DNA of 64,000 nt, from assembly GCF_001189955.1 (NCBI RefSeq), contig NZ_LFLT01000001.1:124001-188000 (forward strand). The letters run 5' to 3'. The position numbers were made by a program, and so were the translations under genes. Below the pieces are notes generated by a model that was given only the letters and a program-made list of their open reading frames with translations, had not been told where the DNA came from and did no database searches. The DNA comes from Herbaspirillum chlorophenolicum. GTDB lineage: Bacteria > Pseudomonadota > Gammaproteobacteria > Burkholderiales > Burkholderiaceae_D. Of this stretch, positions 37,439 through 46,619 are shown one piece after another (the stretch's first letter is position 1; each line of letters opens with the position of its first letter).

Positions 37439-39433
37439 ATGACGCAATACCAATTCCATCCGCGCCGCAAGGCCGGTAAGCCGGCCGCCATCCGTGCCGC
37501 CGTTTCGTTCACCTTGTCCGCGTTGGCCGCATGGGGCTACACCCCGGCGCATGCCCAGACCAGCGGCAATGCCGTTGCCGACAGCACATTGGCACCGGTG
37601 GTAGTGTCGGCCTCGCGTTTTCCGAACGATCCGGCATTTCCGCCGATAGCTGCTACTGTCATCACCGCCGAGCAGATCCGCGAGGCCGGGATCGACAATG
37701 CCAATGAGGCGATCCGCAAGCTGGGTGGCGTCTATGGCCGCCAAAGCTCGGCCGGCCCCAACGACTTTCCGCTGGACTTGCGCGGCTTCGGCACCAACGG
37801 CGACCTGAACATGGTGGTGCTGGTGGACGGCGTGCGCATTTCCGAAAATGAATTGACGACGCCGCTGCTGTCCTCGATCCCGATCGAGACCATCGAACGT
37901 ATCGAAATCGTGCGCGGCGGCAGTAGCGTACTGTACGGCAGCGGCGCTACCGGCGGCACCATCCAGATCATCACCAAGCGTCCGCAAGCCAATGCCGGTC
38001 ACGGTTCCGTCGTCGCCGAAGTCGGCACCGACGGCCAGCGCGCTGGGCGCGCCTTTGTCGCCCGCGGCTGGGACAACATGTCGATCGACGCCAGCTACGC
38101 CAAGGCGCATAACGATAATTACCGCGACAATACCAAGTCCAACCAGGAAAATTTCAGCACCACGGTGCAATGGTTCGCCAGCGACTGGCGCTTCGGTTTG
38201 CGCGCCAATATCGCGCGCGCCGATTACGGTTTGGCTGGCGGGCTTTCGCTGGCACAGTTCAACGCCAATCCGCGCCAGGCGAAAACGCCGCTCGACTACG
38301 GTTCGTATGACAACGACAGCATCACGGCCTTCCTGGAACGCCGTTTCGGCGCTTTCGACGTCGCGGCTGAACTGTCGCACCGTGAAAAGATCGCGCGCGC
38401 CAATTACGTCAGTTCGGCCACCACGCTACAGACCAATGTGCGCAATACGCAATTCTCGCCGCGCATTCGCCACGTGCTGGAAGCCGGGCGGATCAAGAAC
38501 GAGCTGATTGCCGGGATCGACCTTGCCGAATGGAACCTCAATACTGTCGCTTCTTATGGCAATAGCGATGCTGCCCAGCGCTCCAAGGCGTTTTACCTGC
38601 GCGACGAGATCGAGTTCGACAAGAACGCCCGCATCGCCGCTGGCGTGCGCCGCGAGATCTTCACGCAAAGCAGCGTATCGAGCGTCTACGGGATGAACAG
38701 CGGCGTCAATGCCTGGGACCTGCAGGCTAGCTACGCATTGGTGCCTTCGTTGCGCGCGTTCGCCAAGACCGGGCAAAGCTACCGCCTGGCGACGGCCGAT
38801 GAGAACGGCTTCAATGGCTTGCCGACCGGCCAGATCCTCAAGCCGCAGGTATCGCATGACCTGGAGATCGGTGCGACCTGGGGCTCGGCGGATCGCCAAC
38901 TGACGGCCAAATGGTTCCGCCACCGTGTGCGCGACGAAATCTACTACGATCCAACCGGTGGTGCTTTCGGCTTCGGCGCCAACTCCAATCTTGATCCGAC
39001 CAAGCATCAGGGTGTGGAACTCGAAGGCAAGTTGCGCGTGACCGAGGCTGTTACCGTCAGCGCCACTTACCAGCACGTCGAAGCCAAGTTCACCGAAGGC
39101 GTGAATGCGGGCAAGGAATTGGCGCTGGTCCCACGCAACATGCTGTCCACCCGGGTCAATTGGAAATCAGGCAACCAGAGTGCCGACGCCGGCATAAGGT
39201 GGGTCGACAGCCAGCGCTATGGCAGTGATTTCTCCAATACCTGCGCGGCGCGCATACCGTCCTACACCACACTGGATGCCCGTTATGCGATCCGAGTGAA
39301 TGCCTGGGAGTTCGCGCTGACCGGCACCAACCTGGCCGGCCGCGATTACTACTCGCAAGCCTTCTCGTGCCAGGGCAGCATCTATCCGGAAAATGGCCGG
39401 GCGGTAAAATTCACCGCCCGTTACGACTTCTGA
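37439..39433 (+). CDS. btuB: TonB-dependent vitamin B12 receptor BtuB
   Basis: An outer-membrane gated receptor for cobalamin. The 664-residue protein has a signal peptide ending AHA-QT, a TonB box (TLAPVVVSASR), a plug domain with LDLRGFGTNGDLNMVVLVDGVR and GSSVLYGSGATGGTIQIITKRP, and a 22-strand barrel ending in AVKFTARYDF. The cobalamin riboswitch directly upstream and btuC-btuD downstream identify the ligand. The ribosome site before the ATG is weak, compatible with control of translation. Confidence 0.94.
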   Translation: MTQYQFHPRRKAGKPAAIRAAVSFTLSALAAWGYTPAHAQTSGNAVADSTLAPVVVSASRFPNDPAFPPIAATVITAEQIREAGIDNANEAIRKLGGVYGRQSSAGPNDFPLDLRGFGTNGDLNMVVLVDGVRISENELTTPLLSSIPIETIERIEIVRGGSSVLYGSGATGGTIQIITKRPQANAGHGSVVAEVGTDGQRAGRAFVARGWDNMSIDASYAKAHNDNYRDNTKSNQENFSTTVQWFASDWRFGLRANIARADYGLAGGLSLAQFNANPRQAKTPLDYGSYDNDSITAFLERRFGAFDVAAELSHREKIARANYVSSATTLQTNVRNTQFSPRIRHVLEAGRIKNELIAGIDLAEWNLNTVASYGNSDAAQRSKAFYLRDEIEFDKNARIAAGVRREIFTQSSVSSVYGMNSGVNAWDLQASYALVPSLRAFAKTGQSYRLATADENGFNGLPTGQILKPQVSHDLEIGATWGSADRQLTAKWFRHRVRDEIYYDPTGGAFGFGANSNLDPTKHQGVELEGKLRVTEAVTVSATYQHVEAKFTEGVNAGKELALVPRNMLSTRVNWKSGNQSADAGIRWVDSQRYGSDFSNTCAARIPSYTTLDARYAIRVNAWEFALTGTNLAGRDYYSQAFSCQGSIYPENGRAVKFTARYDF

Positions 39434-39459
39434 TGATGCACTCCTGACCGCTATCGCCG

Positions 39460-40443
39460 ATGCGACGTTACCTCTGGCCGTTATCTGCCTTGCTGCTGCT
39501 GGCGCTACTGGCGCTGGCTGCCGCCGCCTTGTGCGGCAGCAGCGGCTGCCTGCGTCCATCGGCATCGGCCGATACGGTGTCCTTGCTGCTATCGCTGCGT
39601 GTGCCGCGCGCGCTGACCGCCTTCGCGGTGGGCGCGCTGCTGGCCCTGGCCGGCGCGCTGATGCAGGTGCTGTTGCGAAACCCGCTGGCCGACCCTTATG
39701 TACTGGGATTGTCGGGCGGGGCGGCTGCCGGTGCCTTGCTGTCCATGCTGGCGGCGTTGTACTTCGGCTTGCCGCCGAGCCTGGTCACCGCACCCGGCGC
39801 GTTGCTGGGGGCGGCGCTGGCGGTGCTGCTGCTGTTCGGGCTGGTGCGCCAGTCGCTGCGGCATCTGGCCTTGTCGCCGCTGTTGTCGAGCCAGCGCCTG
39901 TTGCTGACGGGAGTGATGCTGGCTGCAGGCTTCGGCGCCATCATTTCCCTTTCTTTATCGATCGCTCCCGATTCGCAGTTGCGCGGTATGGTGTTCTGGC
40001 TGATCGGCGATCTGGATGATGCGCGCCTGCTGCCGCTGGCGGCGGGCGTACTGCTGCTGGCGCTGCTGTGGGCGGTGCGCCATGCGCCGGCGCTGAACCT
40101 GCTGGCGCGCGGGGACAGTTTCGCCCAGCTGTTGGGCGTGCCGGTCTTGCGCCTGCGCGTGATGACGCTCTGCGCGGCGTCGGCGGCCACGGCGGCAGCT
40201 GTCGCCATGGCAGGCACCATCGGTTTCGTCGGCTTGGTGGTGCCGCATACTTTGCGCCTTCTGGTCGGTAACGACCAGCGCCTGTTGTTGCCGGCATCGG
40301 TGCTGGCCGGCGGTGCGATGTTGACGCTGGCCGACCTGGCTGCGCGTACCGTGGTCGCCCCGACGCAATTGCCGGTGGGTGTCATCACGGCGCTGGTCGG
40401 GGTGCCGGTGTTTTTGTGGCTGCTGGCGCGGAGCCGGATGTGA
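39460..40443 (+). CDS. btuC: Cobalamin ABC transporter permease BtuC
   Basis: A FecCD-family inner-membrane permease of 327 residues with about ten membrane segments. Family motifs: RVPRALTAFAVGALLALAGA, NPLADPYVLGLSGGA and GLVVPHTLRLLVGNDQR. It lies 26 bases after btuB and forms the transmembrane channel with BtuD. The 3' end overlaps the start of btuD. Confidence 0.92.
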   Translation: MRRYLWPLSALLLLALLALAAAALCGSSGCLRPSASADTVSLLLSLRVPRALTAFAVGALLALAGALMQVLLRNPLADPYVLGLSGGAAAGALLSMLAALYFGLPPSLVTAPGALLGAALAVLLLFGLVRQSLRHLALSPLLSSQRLLLTGVMLAAGFGAIISLSLSIAPDSQLRGMVFWLIGDLDDARLLPLAAGVLLLALLWAVRHAPALNLLARGDSFAQLLGVPVLRLRVMTLCAASAATAAAVAMAGTIGFVGLVVPHTLRLLVGNDQRLLLPASVLAGGAMLTLADLAARTVVAPTQLPVGVITALVGVPVFLWLLARSRM

Positions 40444-41213
40444 GCGCCGGCGACATCGTGCTGCAGGCGCGGCAGTTGTCCTTGCGCGTGCCGGGGCGGA
40501 ACTTGCTGGAAGGTTTCGACTGGCAGGTGCGCGCGGGCGAATTCTGGTGCGTACTGGGCCGTAACGGCATCGGCAAGAGCAGCCTGCTTCATGCTGCGGC
40601 AGGTTTGCTGCGGCCGGCCCAGGGCGATTTCATCTTATGCGGTTCGCCGTTGACTTCGCTGTCTGCCATGCAAATGGCGCAGCGTCGCGGCTTGTTGCTG
40701 CAACAGCAGCATGATGCGTTTTCAATGGCGGTGGTCGAGGCCGTGATGGCAGGGCGGTTCTCCAGCGGCGGCTGGGCCGATGAAGCGGAGAAGCGCGGCG
40801 CGGCATTGCAGGCACTTGCACGCGTCGGGTTGGCGCACCTGTCACAGGCCGATTTGCTCAAACTGTCCGGCGGCGAACGCCAGCGTGTGGGCCTGGCGAC
40901 CTTGCTGGTGCAGGCGCCGCGGCTTTACCTGCTGGACGAGCCGACCTCGCACCAGGACATTGCCGCCCAGTTGGAGGTGATGGCGTTGCTGCGTTCTCTT
41001 GCTGAAGAAGGCAATGCGGTGGTGGCCAGTTGCCACGACATCAACCTTGCGCGCCGTTTTGCCAGTCATGTGCTGTTGCTGGGAGAGCGGACCAGCCAGG
41101 GCACGGTCGCCGAGGTCATGCGCACCGATATGTTGGAGGAAGCCTTCGGTTGTCGCTTTCGCAGCGTGGATGTCGGCGGCAGTGAATTGTTCGTGTCGGA
41201 AGCAGGGCGCTAG
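40440..41213 (+). CDS. btuD: Cobalamin ABC transporter ATPase BtuD
   Basis: The 257-residue ATP-binding subunit. Walker A GRNGIGKSS, signature LSGGERQRVG, Walker B LYLLDEPTSHQD and H-loop SCHDINLARR are all present. The start is taken as GTG at 40440, whose GTGA overlaps the btuC stop, with GGAG just upstream; another in-frame GTG at 40416 is possible. The gap that follows (41214-41474) holds no clear gene. Confidence 0.9.
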   Translation: MSAGDIVLQARQLSLRVPGRNLLEGFDWQVRAGEFWCVLGRNGIGKSSLLHAAAGLLRPAQGDFILCGSPLTSLSAMQMAQRRGLLLQQQHDAFSMAVVEAVMAGRFSSGGWADEAEKRGAALQALARVGLAHLSQADLLKLSGGERQRVGLATLLVQAPRLYLLDEPTSHQDIAAQLEVMALLRSLAEEGNAVVASCHDINLARRFASHVLLLGERTSQGTVAEVMRTDMLEEAFGCRFRSVDVGGSELFVSEAGR

Positions 41214-41474
41214 GCCGTAATTGCGGCATGGAAAGGAAATCAAAAGGGTTTTGACGTTCGCTTCATCCGACTTTGGGGCGCTCTTTTGAAAGTATGGAGA
41301 AATCCACGAAATTGCAGGGCCCGCGGGGGCTGGCGGCAGATACCTTCTTATGATCTGCACCGGACTTCATCGAAGCGTCCGTCATGGCATGCGATGAAGC
41401 TCTGGGTCACAGCGCTGTCTTCCATGGCGATGTCGGCCTTGTCGAAACCCTCCGTAGATTTCCTGTCACCATCC

Positions 41475-42086
41475 ATGAAAAAACACGTACTGATGACCGC
41501 CGGCGCCATGCTGGCAATGGCTGCCGTCTCTGCTTCCGCGCAAGCCGTCAAGTCCAATCAAGGCGTCTATGTCGGCCTTGAAGGAGGCTATGCCAATGCG
41601 ACTTCCCTGAGTTCCGTCCGCGGTGAACGCACTACCTCCGAAACCAGGAATGCCGGCTTCGTCCGCGCTGCGCTGGGCTATCAGTTCACGCCCAACTGGG
41701 CGCTGGAACTCGGCTACTTCGGCACCGGCGACTTCAAGCGTAACGGTACCGATGGCGTGAACCGCTATCATGACAAATACAAGGCATCCGGCGCCGATTT
41801 TGCCGGCGTCTACAAATTCACGGAAGGTGTTCCCGGTTTGTACCTGAAGGCAGGCTTGAGCTATGCGGAAGTATCGGGCGACCGCGTCAGAACCACCGCC
41901 GGCGTCAAGACTGGCAGCGGGTCGGCGTCGACATCGGGTACGGGTTATCTGTTGGGCCTGGGCTACGAATATGACATCACCAAGAACTGGAGCGCCTCGG
42001 CTAACTACACCCGCTATCAGCGCGTGGGCAGCGCCACCGACGTGAATGCCAACGTGTTGAGTGCCGGCCTGAAATATCGTTTCTAA
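41475..42086 (+). CDS. Outer-membrane beta-barrel protein, first of a tandem pair
   Basis: A 203-residue OmpA/OmpW-size barrel with signal peptide (MKKHVLMTAGAMLAMAAVSASAQA). The segments GVYVGLEGGYANA, LGYQFTPNWALELGYFGTGDFK, FAGVYKFTEGVPGLYLKAGLSYAEV and a final strand GLKYRF show an eight-stranded barrel. It is clearly paralogous to the protein at 42380. The role is unknown. The ribosome site is weak and no promoter is obvious. The pair separates btuCD from btuF. Confidence 0.85.
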   Translation: MKKHVLMTAGAMLAMAAVSASAQAVKSNQGVYVGLEGGYANATSLSSVRGERTTSETRNAGFVRAALGYQFTPNWALELGYFGTGDFKRNGTDGVNRYHDKYKASGADFAGVYKFTEGVPGLYLKAGLSYAEVSGDRVRTTAGVKTGSGSASTSGTGYLLGLGYEYDITKNWSASANYTRYQRVGSATDVNANVLSAGLKYRF

Positions 42087-42107
42087 TCCGTCCCGACGAC
42101 AAGAGAG

Positions 42108-42133
42108 ATCCCTCCCGTGTGGAGGGATTTTTT
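42108..42133 (+). terminator. Terminator after the first barrel gene
   Basis: ATCCCTCC / GGAGGGAT with a five-base loop and a T run starts 22 bases after the stop. The same stem recurs after the second paralogue (43008-43030). Confidence 0.85.
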
Positions 42134-42297
42134 CGTTCTGGCGCTGCTGATGCAGTGTTCTTGCTTCGTCCAACTGCTTGCATGCTTCCGCGACTGCTAG
42201 CTGTAGGAGGTCGGCGAAAATTGTCCCGCTGGTGTATCACTTGTACAGGATCTCGTGGGCGGCTGTGAAAAAAATCACACACAAAACTTTACCTTTA

Positions 42298-42325
42298 TTT
42301 ACGTTTTCTCCGCCGACGATATAAT
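42298..42325 (+). promoter_or_regulatory. Predicted sigma-70 promoter of the second barrel gene
   Basis: TTTACG (42298-42303) and a perfect TATAAT (42320-42325) are spaced by 16 bases. The region just upstream is AT-rich. Transcription would begin near 42332, leaving a leader of about 48 bases before the ATG. Confidence 0.7.
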
Positions 42326-42379
42326 GCCGGCCGGGGGTATTCCCTATAAAAATCTGACAAACCTAAGGGATCAATAAGA

Positions 42380-42979
42380 ATGAAGAAAAACGTTTTGTTC
42401 GTCGCAGCAATGATGGTCGCCGGTTCGGCCGCTGCCCAAACCGCAGACAGCGGTGTGTATGTGGGCGTGGAGGGCGCTTATGTCTCCGTCAACTCTATCG
42501 AGACGCCTAGTGGCGCTCGCAAGACCTCCGAAACCACCGACGTCGGTGCCCTGCGCGCCCTGATTGGCTACCAGTTGAACAAGAACCTGGCGCTGGAACT
42601 GGGTTACTTCGCCACCGACGATTTCAAGCAGTCGGGCACCAATTTGGCTGGTACCGCCACCTATGAAACCAAGATTGACGCCAAGGGCGTCGATCTGGCC
42701 CTGCTCTACAAGTTCACAGAGTTCGTGCCTGGCCTGTATCTGAAGGCCGGTGCGACCCACTCCAAGGTTTCCTCTTCGGTTACCGCGCGTAGCGGCACCG
42801 CCAGTGCCTCGGCCAGCGATTCCGTGTCTGGCGCCGGTTACCTGTTTGGTCTGGGTTACGAGTTCGCCGTATCGCAAAATTTTGGTGCGCGCCTGGGCTA
42901 TACCCGCTACGAAAAGTTGGGCGGTGAAAGCAGCAACAAGGCCAACATGTTTTCGCTGGGCGTGAAGTACAAGTTCTGA
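42380..42979 (+). CDS. Outer-membrane beta-barrel protein, second of a tandem pair
   Basis: A 199-residue barrel with signal peptide (MKKNVLFVAAMMVAGSAAAQ). It matches its neighbour at 41475 along its whole length: GVYVGVEGAYVSV, LIGYQLNKNLALELGYFATDDFK, LALLYKFTEFVPGLYLKAG, GAGYLFGLGYEFAVSQNF and a final GVKYKF. AAGGGA precedes the ATG and a strong promoter lies upstream, so this copy is likely the better expressed. Function unknown; general porin or stress-related barrel are options. Confidence 0.87.
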   Translation: MKKNVLFVAAMMVAGSAAAQTADSGVYVGVEGAYVSVNSIETPSGARKTSETTDVGALRALIGYQLNKNLALELGYFATDDFKQSGTNLAGTATYETKIDAKGVDLALLYKFTEFVPGLYLKAGATHSKVSSSVTARSGTASASASDSVSGAGYLFGLGYEFAVSQNFGARLGYTRYEKLGGESSNKANMFSLGVKYKF

Positions 42980-43001
42980 TCATCGCATCAGGCTGTACTA
43001 T

Positions 43002-43036
43002 AAAAAAATCCCTCCGAGATTCGGAGGGATTTTTAT
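43002..43036. terminator. Bidirectional terminator between second barrel gene and btuF
   Basis: ATCCCTCCGA / TCGGAGGGAT is flanked by a run of A on the left and T on the right. It can stop both the plus-strand barrel transcript and the convergent btuF transcript. Confidence 0.88.
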
Positions 43037-43054
43037 TTCGGCGATCAGGTTGCG

Positions 43055-43927
43055 TTATTTCCGAGCACGATCTAGCAAATCGCACACTTGTTCTGCCGCA
43101 TCCAGCACACGCGGTCCGGCACGGTTGAGCCAGTCGGCATTGACCGCGTACAGATGCCCATCACGCACCGCGCGCAGGCGCGGGAACTGGCGCCAGCGTT
43201 CCAGCGGCTGGTCTTTGGCATCGCCGGGCGTGAGGATGACCTGCGGATCGGCCGCCAGCACCGCTTCCACGCTGACGGTGGGGGCCAACTGCGGCAGGTC
43301 GGCGAAAATATTGCGGCCTCCGCATAGTTTCAGCACCGAGGACACCATGTGGCGGCCGTTGAGCGTCATCGGCGGCTGGCTCCAGATCTGGTAGAACACG
43401 CTGACTTCGGTGCGGCCGCGATATTGGGTTTGCAGCGCTTGCCACCGCGCGCGGAAATCCTTGGCGGCAGTATTGCCGATACTTTCGCTGCCGGCCAGGC
43501 GCGATAGTTTTTCCAGCGAATCGGCGATCATGCCGAAATCCGCCGGCTGGCTTTCGTAGATGGGGATGCCGAACTCGCGCAGGCGCGCCAGTTGCGAGGG
43601 TTTGTTGCCGCTGTGCCAGGCGACGACGAGATCCGGCTTGAGGCTGAGCACGCGCTCCAGGTCGAGGGCGGCGAAGCTGCCGACCGAAGGCAGTTTGGCG
43701 GCTGCGGCAGGGAAGTCGCTGAAGTTGCTGGCGCCGATCAGTCTGTCGCCGGCGCCGGCGGCATACAGCAGTTCGGTGACGTGCGGCGCCAGGCTGACGA
43801 TGCGCCGGGCGGGTTGCGCCAGCGTGACCTCGTTGCCGAGATCATCTTTGACGGTGATGGCCGCAGAAGCCGCGCTCAAAGAGAGCGCAGCGCCGAACAG
43901 GAATACGCCTGCCTCGGCGGCGCCCAC
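43055..43927 (-). CDS. btuF: Cobalamin-binding periplasmic protein BtuF
   Basis: The substrate-binding partner of BtuCD. 290 residues with the class-III binding-protein pattern: RIVSLAPHVTELLYAAGAGDRLIG, DLERVLSLKPDLVVAW and FYQIWSQPPMTLNG. It starts at a GTG two bases after the panC stop, so it is translated by coupling to panC rather than with btuBCD. The signal peptide (MGAAEAGVFLFGAALSLSAASA) lacks the usual basic n-region; no better in-frame start exists upstream before panC codons, which is odd. Confidence 0.9.
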   Translation of the reverse strand: MGAAEAGVFLFGAALSLSAASAAITVKDDLGNEVTLAQPARRIVSLAPHVTELLYAAGAGDRLIGASNFSDFPAAAAKLPSVGSFAALDLERVLSLKPDLVVAWHSGNKPSQLARLREFGIPIYESQPADFGMIADSLEKLSRLAGSESIGNTAAKDFRARWQALQTQYRGRTEVSVFYQIWSQPPMTLNGRHMVSSVLKLCGGRNIFADLPQLAPTVSVEAVLAADPQVILTPGDAKDQPLERWRQFPRLRAVRDGHLYAVNADWLNRAGPRVLDAAEQVCDLLDRARK

Positions 43928-43929
43928 GT

Positions 43930-44811
<882 letters not shown>

Positions 44812-44839
44812 TCAGCGAGGGGGATCGTACTCGTCGCGC

Positions 44840-45739
44840 TCAACTCGGCGAGTACGAGAGTCTGACATAGATGGGGGCGAAGGCTTCGGCCTGGGTGATT
44901 TCGATCAGCGTCTCCTTGGCCAGCTCCAGCAAGGCGATGAAGTTCACCACCACCACCGGCACGCCGCGCGATGGTTCGAACAGGTCGGAGAATTCGACGA
45001 ACCGCGCCGATTGCAGCCGGCGCAGGATGCCGGTCATGTGCTCGCGCACCGACAGTTCTTCGCGGCTGATATGGTGGTGCGCGGTCAGCTTGGCGCGCTT
45101 GATCACATCGGCCCAGGCTGCCTTGAGGTCGTTCATGTCGACGTCCGGCCAGCGCGTGACCACGGTCTGCTCGATGTAGACCTGGGTGCGCACGTAATCG
45201 CGGCCGACCTGCGGCAGCGCATCCAGCTCCTGCGCGGCCAGCTTGATCTGTTCGTATTCCAGCAGGCGCCGCACCAGCTCGGCACGCGGATCTTCCGGTT
45301 CCTCGCCGGTGTCGGCCTTTTTGGCCGGCAGCAGCATGCGCGATTTGATCTCGATGAGCATGGCCGCCATCAGCAGGTATTCGGCCGCCAGTTCCAGGTT
45401 CTGCTTGCGGATTTGCTCGACGTATTCCAGGTACTGGCGGGTGACCTGGGCCATCGGGATGTCCAGGATGTTGAAGTTTTGCTTGCGGATCAGATAGAGC
45501 AGCAGATCCAGCGGACCCTGGAACGCATCGAGGAAGACCTCCAGCGCGTCCGGCGGGATGTACAGGTCGTTGGGCAGCTGGAACAGCGGCTCGCCGTACA
45601 GGCGCGCCAATGCCACGCCGTCGATCACATCGGGCGTGGTGTCCGGTTGTCCTGCGGGGGTGATTTCCAGGGCGTCGGCGTTGCGCTGTTGCTCGCCGGC
45701 GCTGCCGGACGGATCGCCGCCGCCTGCGTTTGCCGTCAT
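44840..45739 (-). CDS. scpA: Segregation and condensation protein A
   Basis: ScpA is the kleisin subunit that bridges SMC heads in chromosome condensation. The 299-residue protein has the N-terminal motif FQGPLDLLLYLIRKQNFNILDIPM, the helical LAAEYLLMAAMLIEIKSRMLLP and a C-terminal winged helix near VVVNFIALLELAKE. A 45-residue acidic extension precedes the conserved part. It lies 10 bases after DUF3460; no scpB is seen nearby. Confidence 0.93.
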   Translation of the reverse strand: MTANAGGGDPSGSAGEQQRNADALEITPAGQPDTTPDVIDGVALARLYGEPLFQLPNDLYIPPDALEVFLDAFQGPLDLLLYLIRKQNFNILDIPMAQVTRQYLEYVEQIRKQNLELAAEYLLMAAMLIEIKSRMLLPAKKADTGEEPEDPRAELVRRLLEYEQIKLAAQELDALPQVGRDYVRTQVYIEQTVVTRWPDVDMNDLKAAWADVIKRAKLTAHHHISREELSVREHMTGILRRLQSARFVEFSDLFEPSRGVPVVVVNFIALLELAKETLIEITQAEAFAPIYVRLSYSPS

Positions 45740-45749
45740 GCCGCCTTAA

Positions 45750-45950
45750 TTAGTGCGACTGGTAGACGTAAGGCTGTTGCGCAACGCGCGAAGCCTTGTC
45801 GCGGGCAGTCTTGTCCAGGTCGACGGGCTCTTTGTCCCACAGCAGGGCGCGGCCGGCGCGTTGCTGTTCTTCCAGTGCCGGATTCTTGGTCTTCAGTTCC
45901 TCGATGAACTGGGTGATTTCCGATACGTAGGCGGTTTTCTTGGAGAACAT
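45750..45950 (-). CDS. DUF3460 family small protein
   Basis: A 66-residue protein (MFSKKTAYVSEITQFIEEL...) belonging to a small beta-proteobacterial family of unknown function, commonly beside scpA. It is charged and helical with no membrane segment or signal peptide. The gene heads the scpA-panC-btuF run and is divergent from the BamE-like gene, with 68 bases between them. Confidence 0.85.
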   Translation of the reverse strand: MFSKKTAYVSEITQFIEELKTKNPALEEQQRAGRALLWDKEPVDLDKTARDKASRVAQQPYVYQSH

Positions 45951-46018
45951 AGTAATTTCGGCCAGGTTGATGCAAAGAGGGTTATTTTACCCTGTCTTTA
46001 TCAGGGATAATCAAAAGG

Positions 46019-46546
46019 ATGAATAAGCGATTTTTCCAATTTGCCCGCCGTTGCGCCGCTACCGCGGGTGCTCTTGTTGCCGCTGTAGCAATGTTCGGTT
46101 GCGACAGCAACGGCAATCCGATCGAGGAGTTCGGCTTGGACAAGCTGCAAAAGGGCGTTTCCACCGAGGCCGACGTGCGCGGCGTGATGGGCCAGCCCGA
46201 CACCGTCTGGGAGGACGGCAACGGCGCCCGCACCCTGGAGTATCCCAAGGGGCCGGAAGGTATCCGTACCTGGATGTTCGCCATTGGCGCCTCCGGCACG
46301 TTGATTGACTACAGGCAAGTCCTGACTCAAGAGAACTTCGACACCATCCGCCCCGGCATGTCGGCCGATGAGGTGCGGCGCATGCTGGGCCGGCCGCGCA
46401 GCGTGGTGCAGTTCGTCCGCAAGAACGAAGAAGTGTGGGACTGGAAGTACCGCTATGTGCATGAGGACCGCCTTTTCAACGTGCATTTCGATATCGGCAC
46501 GAAGCAGGTGGTGCGCACTTCCTTCTCCGAGATATCCGGCCATTGA
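46019..46546 (+). CDS. BamE/SmpA-type outer-membrane lipoprotein
   Basis: A 175-residue lipoprotein: signal peptide ending VAMFGC-DSNG with a lipobox-like cysteine. Two SmpA/OmlA-like repeats are visible, VSTEADVRGVMGQPDTVWEDGNG and MSADEVRRMLGRPRSVVQFV, each with the Gx2-hydrophobic-GxP pattern of BamE. Canonical BamE has one such domain, so this is a double-domain relative rather than certain BamE. It is followed by a strong terminator. Confidence 0.8.
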   Translation: MNKRFFQFARRCAATAGALVAAVAMFGCDSNGNPIEEFGLDKLQKGVSTEADVRGVMGQPDTVWEDGNGARTLEYPKGPEGIRTWMFAIGASGTLIDYRQVLTQENFDTIRPGMSADEVRRMLGRPRSVVQFVRKNEEVWDWKYRYVHEDRLFNVHFDIGTKQVVRTSFSEISGH

Positions 46547-46557
46547 GCATGCAAGGC

Positions 46558-46596
46558 ATAAAAAAGGCCGGCATCCAATGCCGGCCTTGTCTTTTG
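46558..46596. terminator. Bidirectional terminator between the lipoprotein gene and the Na/Pi gene
   Basis: AAGGCCGGCAT / ATGCCGGCCTT with a three-base loop has T-rich sequence on the plus side and a run of seven Ts on the minus side. It ends the nine-gene minus-strand operon. Confidence 0.88.
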
Positions 46597-46619
46597 CGTG
46601 CTGGATTCGTCCGTCGCCG

